Shown here piece by piece: positions 17,083 to 20,123 of a stretch of DNA of 20,123 bases. Source of the stretch: Baffinella frigidus. Its lineage: Eukaryota; Cryptophyceae; Cryptomonadales; Baffinellaceae. The position numbers were made by a program, and so were the translations under genes. Every line of letters starts with the position of its first letter. The first letter of the stretch is position 1. The stretch covers positions 26,443 to 46,565 of the forward strand of contig MU646851.1 in the NCBI GenBank assembly GCA_026770585.1. The letters are read 5' to 3'. The notes beneath the pieces were generated by a model that worked only from the letters and a program-made list of their open reading frames with translations, ran no database searches and was not told the origin of the DNA.

Positions 17083-17197
17083 CGCATCCCCCGGAGAGCG
17101 CTGCCCACCGAGACAAGACAACCGTCGAGAGTGCAACGGCTCAACGCAAAAGTGGAGCCCCCGTTAACTTAAGGAACGGCGGGTTCTCGCCGCACGT

Positions 17198-17375
17198 GCG
17201 CATGGCCATCTGCGACGTCCTCTGGAGGTTCGGGTGCAGGGTTGACTTTTCAGACCCCCTGGTAAGGGAGTCGCGACCTCCTTGTAAGGGAGTCGCGACC
17301 CCCATATAAGAGGACAGAGACCCCCTTAACAAGGGAGCCCCGCGCTCGCTCATGGCCATCTGGCACGTCCTCTGA
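17198..17375 (+). repeat. Diverged relatives of the 150-bp tandem repeat
   Basis: catctgcgacgtcctct, acttttcagacccc and agtcgcgacc match the 16111-16410 units, with catggcc replacing catcacc. On the minus strand each carries a CAG|AGGACGT acceptor-like start (RTSQMAM or RTCQMAM). Confidence 0.75.
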
Positions 17376-17565
17376 GGTTTGGGGTTCAGGGTTTAGGGTT
17401 TAGGGTTTAGGGTTTAGGGTTTAGGGTTTAGGGTTTTTGTCTTTTTGTCTTTTTTATTTTTTTATTTTTTTATTTTTTATTTTTTATTTTTGGGGTGCAG
17501 GGTGTAGGGTGCGCGGTATAGGGTGTAGGGTGTGTGGCTCAGGGTTCAGCGTGTAGGGGTTAGGG
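17376..17565 (+). repeat. TTTAGGG tract, TTTTTAT low complexity, then GGTGTAG tract
   Basis: About seven TTTAGGG units (17385-17435) are followed by TTTTTATTTTTT sequence (17440-17490) and gggtgtaggg variants (17493-17565). In minus-strand sense the TTTAGGG block is the C-rich sequence immediately before the RTCQMAM acceptor. Confidence 0.85.
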
Positions 17566-17827
17566 CATGGTCTTTTAAAGCGCAGTTCTAGACTTTCGAA
17601 CCAACCTCTTCTACGCTCGAGAGCACGAGAAAAGGACTTGTATCCTGGGCCAGGACCCTAACCCCTGAACCCCAACCCCTAAACCCTTGAACCCGGGAAA
17701 TACCAAGCGGGGGGCGACGTAGGTCTCTCTTTCTCTCTGTCTCTCTGTCTCTCTGTCTCTCGCTCAGTCTCTCTCTCTCTCTCTCTCTCTCGCTCGCTCT
17801 CTCCCCCCTCTCTGTCTCTGTCTCTGC

Positions 17828-17858
<31 letters not shown>

Positions 17859-17908
17859 GCTCTCTCTCGCTCTCTCTCGCTCTCTCTCGCGCGCTCTCTC
17901 TCTCTCTC

Positions 17909-17985
17909 GGGAAATACCAAGCGGGGGGCGACGTAGGCGTAGGCGCCCATATTCTTAAGCTCCTCCTGCGCCCAACCCTCAACCC
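17909..17985 (-). pseudogene. OGDH exon fragment (GWAQEELKNMGAYAYVAPRL)
   Basis: The minus strand reads WAQEELKNMGAYAYVAPRL in frame up to the GTATTT donor. Upstream of the W the sequence diverges into ggggttgagggttg, telomere-like. P is replaced by L and T by A relative to the intact exon. It is a 5'-truncated duplicate. Confidence 0.82.
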
Positions 17986-18124
17986 CTCCTTCTGGAACCC
18001 CCACCCCCGAATTGCACCCTAGTGTAAATTCAAATTCAACGAGTTTCACTCACCCCCTGATTTTTTTGTTTACTCAAATGCTTGCGTGGGGGCTTATCGG
18101 GAAATACCAAGTGGGGGGCGACGT

Positions 18125-18178
<54 letters not shown>

Positions 18179-18343
18179 GTCTGTCTGTCTCTCTCAGGAA
18201 ATACCAAGCGGGGGGCGACGTAGGTCTCTCTCTGTCTCTGTCTCTCTCTGTCTCTGTCTCTGTCTCTATCTCTATCTCTATCTCTGTCTCTCTCTGTCTG
18301 TCTCTCTCTCGGGAAATACCAAGCGGGGGGCGACGTAGGTCTC

Positions 18344-18377
<34 letters not shown>

Positions 18378-18429
18378 GCTCTCTCTCGCTCTGTCTCTGT
18401 CTCTCTCTCTCTGTGTCTCTCTCTTTCTC

Positions 18430-18505
18430 GGGAAATACCAAGCAGGCGGCGACGTAGGTGTAGGCGCCCATGTTTTTCGGCTCCTCCCTACGCCCACACG
18501 ATGTC
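18430..18505 (-). pseudogene. OGDH exon fragment, frameshifted and cut by a hairpin
   Basis: It encodes [16 protein letters not shown] before the donor. Upstream, GTGTGGGCG is followed by TAG and one extra base compared with the intact exon. The 5' part is cut off by the hairpin at 18503-18556. Confidence 0.8.
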
Positions 18506-18600
18506 CGTAGGAACAACCCTATGCCCCTACAGACGCATAGGGTCGTTCCTACGGATATCATGTATGACCCTACGGTAGGTCATATGGGTTATCCACGTAT
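18503..18600. repeat. Hairpin with CCGTAGG arms plus CCTACGGTAGG module
   Basis: GTCCGTAGGAACAACCC pairs with GGGTCGTTCCTACGGAT (18503-18523 with 18536-18556). This is followed by gaccctacggtaggtca. It is inserted at the truncated 5' side of the OGDH exon copy ending at 18430. Confidence 0.75.
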
Positions 18601-18665
18601 GGTTTATTTCACAAAATCCCGGGTCAGGGTTTAGGGTTTAGGTACCAAGCGGAAAGCGACGTAGG

Positions 18666-18718
<53 letters not shown>

Positions 18719-18728
18719 CTCTCGCTCG

Positions 18729-18773
<45 letters not shown>

Positions 18774-18780
18774 GAAATAC

Positions 18781-18881
18781 CAAGCGGGGGGCGACGTAGG
18801 TGTAAGCGCCCATGTTTTTCGGTTCCTCCTGGGCCCACACGATATCCGCTCCGGGATACAAGTCCAGAATCCTCGCGATCC
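18781..18881 (-). CDS. OGDH: 2-oxoglutarate dehydrogenase E1, intact 101-nt internal exon near the C terminus
   Basis: On the minus strand, ACCCACAG precedes two bases (GG, completing a split codon) and then 33 codons, [20 protein letters not shown] and [13 protein letters not shown]. The donor is CTTG|GTATTT. The LYP...[14 protein letters not shown]...PRL block is the hallmark of OGDH E1 just before the GRPxSASPATG segment; plant E1 proteins carry a very similar NMGAYSYIAPRL. Both splice sites are canonical and no stop occurs. The intron before it ends in telomere-like CCCTAAACCCA sequence. The next certain exon is at 14613, about 4.2 kb away. Earlier exons, including the thiamine-diphosphate core, are outside the window or absent. 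Confidence 0.85.
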
Positions 18882-18885
18882 CTGT

Positions 18886-18955
18886 GGGTTTAGGGTTTAG
18901 GGTTCAGGGTTCAGGGTTCAGGGTTCAGGTTTTGGGGTTCAGGGTTTGGGATCAT
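18886..18955 (+). repeat. Short telomere-like tract (TTTAGGG/TTCAGGG)
   Basis: Two TTTAGGG units, then several TTCAGGG units, lie directly beside the acceptor of the intact OGDH exon. In minus-strand sense they are the last 70 bases of the preceding intron. Confidence 0.88.
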
Positions 18956-19029
18956 GGGGTTCAGCAACGAAGGTTACTACGAACTCGCGTTACTATTACT
19001 AGTACGGTCGTGTGTGGTAAGTTTCGTAG

Positions 19030-19077
19030 TAATTTTCATGTGTTTTTCGGTAGTAATTTTCATGTGTTTTTCCTGCT
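19030..19077 (+). repeat. 26-bp tandem duplication
   Basis: gtagtaattttcatgtgttt with tttcg occurs twice in succession (from about 19025 and 19051). Confidence 0.8.
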
Positions 19078-19130
19078 CCTTTTGCGCCCACACGATGCCC
19101 GCGCCAGGATACAAGTCCAGAATCCTTGCG
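19056..19130 (-). pseudogene. OGDH exon fragment with acceptor, 3' side decayed
   Basis: After GAGAGCAG the minus strand reads [20 protein letters not shown], then EKHMKITT. The first 16 residues match the intact exon except D to G. From WAQ on, small insertions alter the NMGAY region and no donor is found. It is a broken duplicate. Confidence 0.82.
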
Positions 19131-19154
19131 ATCCCTGCTCTCAGGCGGTTGACA

Positions 19155-19440
19155 CAATTTAAATATAAGTGGTTTTCTGGTTCAGTGAAAGTTGCCACAC
19201 GATCAACCCAGCGGCACGCGCGGTAATTTAATACAATTCATAATTTAATACAATTCATAATTTAATACAATTGGTGTGTGGCAGTGCCAGGAACGGCTCA
19301 AACGCCTAGACTTTTGGCAGCTACCACACGATCAACCCTAACTCGCCCTAGGCAGGTCCTAGGGCCCTACCGTAGGGTGTATGCACTGGGCTCTTAAGGG
19401 ATAGGTGGTTTCTGGTTCAGTGAAAGGTACCACGACCTAG
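19155..19440 (+). repeat. Interspersed direct repeats and an 18-bp tandem repeat
   Basis: gtggttttctggttcagtg and cacacgatcaaccc recur at about 19168-19210 and 19325-19425. Between them, taatttaatacaattca is repeated about three times with an 18-bp period (19225-19272). A CCTAGGCAGGTCCTAGGGCCC / CTACCGTAGGG module related to the 15308-15398 insertion lies at 19343-19380. Confidence 0.7.
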
Positions 19441-19749
19441 GACCCTACGGTAGGCAACCCGTAGGGACATAGGGGGGGTTCTACGGATAAGGTAACGGAA
19501 AGTCGGCCCGATTTGAGCCGAAAATCCCTTCGTAGCCCGCTGTGTGGATAGCTTGGGCGCCGCAGGCTTCGTCCGCGTGTTAGAGCGCTGTGAAATCCTA
19601 AACTCTAAACCCGAAACGATGAGGAGGGTGATGAACTGTTAGCTTCGAATTGCCCGGAGTAGCGGCCGCCGTCGGAGCGTGTCAAATGCCCCAAACCCAT
19701 GCATCTACCGGCACTGTTCCACTGGCCAACATGCGTGAAAACCGCTGTA

Positions 19750-19920
19750 GAGCGCTGTGCAGAGAAGTTGGCCACGGGAAATAATGGAAAATCGAGAAAT
19801 TGGAGCCATTTTGTCAACTTTTGAGAAATTTAGTACCATGTATTTCTCAAAAGTGGATAAAATGGCTCCAATTTCCCCATTTCCCCATTTTGCGGTGGCC
19901 AACTTCTCTGCACAGCGCTC
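19750..19920. mobile_element. 171-bp foldback/MITE family F1 with TA flanks
   Basis: GAGCGCTGTGCAGAGAAG continuing into TTGGCCAC at the left exactly mirrors the right end. The inner arms also pair (attggagccattttgtc / gataaaatggctccaat, then cttttgagaaat / atttctcaaaag). TA lies at 19748-19749 and 19921-19922. It is non-coding. Confidence 0.88.
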
Positions 19921-19922
19921 TA

Positions 19923-19945
19923 CAAGTCCAGAATCCTTGCGATCC
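19923..19945 (-). pseudogene. OGDH exon fragment, first 8 codons with acceptor
   Basis: After AAACAG the minus strand reads GG then ATC GCG/GCA AGG ATT CTG GAC TTG, stopping exactly at the TA that borders the F1 MITE. The acceptor is preceded by ACACTAAACAG and telomere-like sequence (19950-19998). It is a third copy of this exon start. Confidence 0.8.
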
Positions 19946-19949
19946 CTGT

Positions 19950-19998
19950 TTAGTGTTTGGGGTTTGGGGTGTAGGGTGTAGGTTGTAGGGTGTAGGGT
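19950..19998 (+). repeat. Short TTTGGGG/TGTAGGG telomere-like tract
   Basis: gtttggggt and ggtgtaggg units lie between the OGDH exon fragment and the solo F1 end. Confidence 0.75.
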
Positions 19999-20024
19999 GG
20001 CCAACTTCTCTGCACAGCGCTCTA

Positions 20025-20123
20025 TTCCCAATAGGGAATAACACGCGCACCAAGGAATTTTCGGCCCATTTGCATCCGGTGCAATTTGCTCGAGGCTGCT
20101 CTAAATGTGTTGTGGACGGGGGG
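20025..20123. other. Right edge, nothing recognisable
   Basis: No upstream OGDH exon or other coding segment could be recognised in the last 100 bases. Confidence 0.4.

Larger units (their letters stand above)
17695..18800 (-). repeat. Eightfold array of an OGDH exon end plus splice donor, spaced by CT microsatellites
   Basis: The block gggaaataccaagcgggg followed by ggcgacgtagg occurs at 17695, 17909, 18099, 18197, 18311, 18430, 18642 (variant) and 18772. On the minus strand it reads TYVAPRL followed by GTATTTCCC, the last codons of the OGDH exon and its donor. CT/CTGT microsatellites of 70-185 bp fill most gaps. In minus sense each begins just after the donor (GTATTTCCCGAGAGAG). Confidence 0.9.
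19583..20022. mobile_element. Possible outer F1 foldback (ends only), nesting another copy
   Basis: TA followed by GAGCGCTGTG at 19581-19592, and GGCCAACTTCTCTGCACAGC then GCTC-TA at 19999-20024, have the same termini as the complete element at 19750-19920, in outward orientation. They may be the ends of one interrupted element or two solo fragments. Confidence 0.4.

Noticed and set aside
17695-18800. CRISPR-like array (eight 25-30 bp repeats with spacers)
   Set aside because: The spacers are simple-sequence microsatellites of very unequal length, the repeat is an exon-donor junction, and the context is eukaryotic.
17588-18861. Long minus-strand open frames rich in RERERE/ERQRQ repeats
   Set aside because: They are translations of CT/GA microsatellites joined to duplicated OGDH exon ends. 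Several frames overlap and none has a defensible start.
1-20123. tRNA or rRNA genes, or coding retroelement or transposase domains
   Set aside because: No cloverleaf with GGTTCGAATCC-type arms, no rRNA signature and no reverse transcriptase, integrase or DDE motif was recognised on either strand. A covariance or profile search would be more sensitive than reading by eye.

Overview
This is a repeat-saturated stretch of a eukaryotic nuclear genome. The evidence is spliceosomal GT-AG introns, ATG starts in good Kozak contexts, interstitial plant/alga-type telomeric repeats (TTTAGGG/CCCTAAA), long microsatellites and many small foldback elements. The best guess is a microalga or related protist with strongly GC-biased third codon positions. 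A cryptophyte-like alga is one possibility, but the species cannot be proven from the window. No prokaryotic operon, rRNA, tRNA or CRISPR was seen.

Layout. 1-1540: GC-rich sequence with no convincing gene, and one foldback element. 1541-3400: copies of a dispersed repeat (R1) enclosing two CCCTAAA tracts. 3400-4490: non-coding, with a 222-bp foldback element. 4648-5108: a candidate three-exon gene for a small membrane protein. 5150-7190: R1 (reverse), further foldbacks and two copies of a TA-flanked MITE (family M1). 7190-10290: mostly TTTAGGG-type tracts with foldbacks between them. 11065-12281: the one complete, clearly recognisable gene, a MYND zinc-finger/helical-repeat protein in two exons. 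12540-13850: R1 again and a nest of five M1 MITEs. 14066-19950: the remarkable part. On the minus strand it holds the 3' end of a 2-oxoglutarate dehydrogenase E1 (OGDH) gene with repeat-filled introns. An intact 101-nt exon (18781-18881) and an intact terminal exon (14500-14613) sit among many truncated copies of the same exon borders. 19580-20123: nested foldbacks that abut another truncated OGDH exon copy.

Main points. (1) Broken duplicates of OGDH exon edges always carry their splice site, and most acceptors are preceded by telomere-like C-rich sequence. (2) One M1 MITE has a preserved empty site beside it and a clean TA target-site duplication. Several unrelated foldback families share the TA signature. 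(3) A 91-bp insertion with a 7-bp target-site duplication sits inside a truncated OGDH exon copy. The OGDH gene extends beyond the right edge, so its enzymatic core is not in the window.
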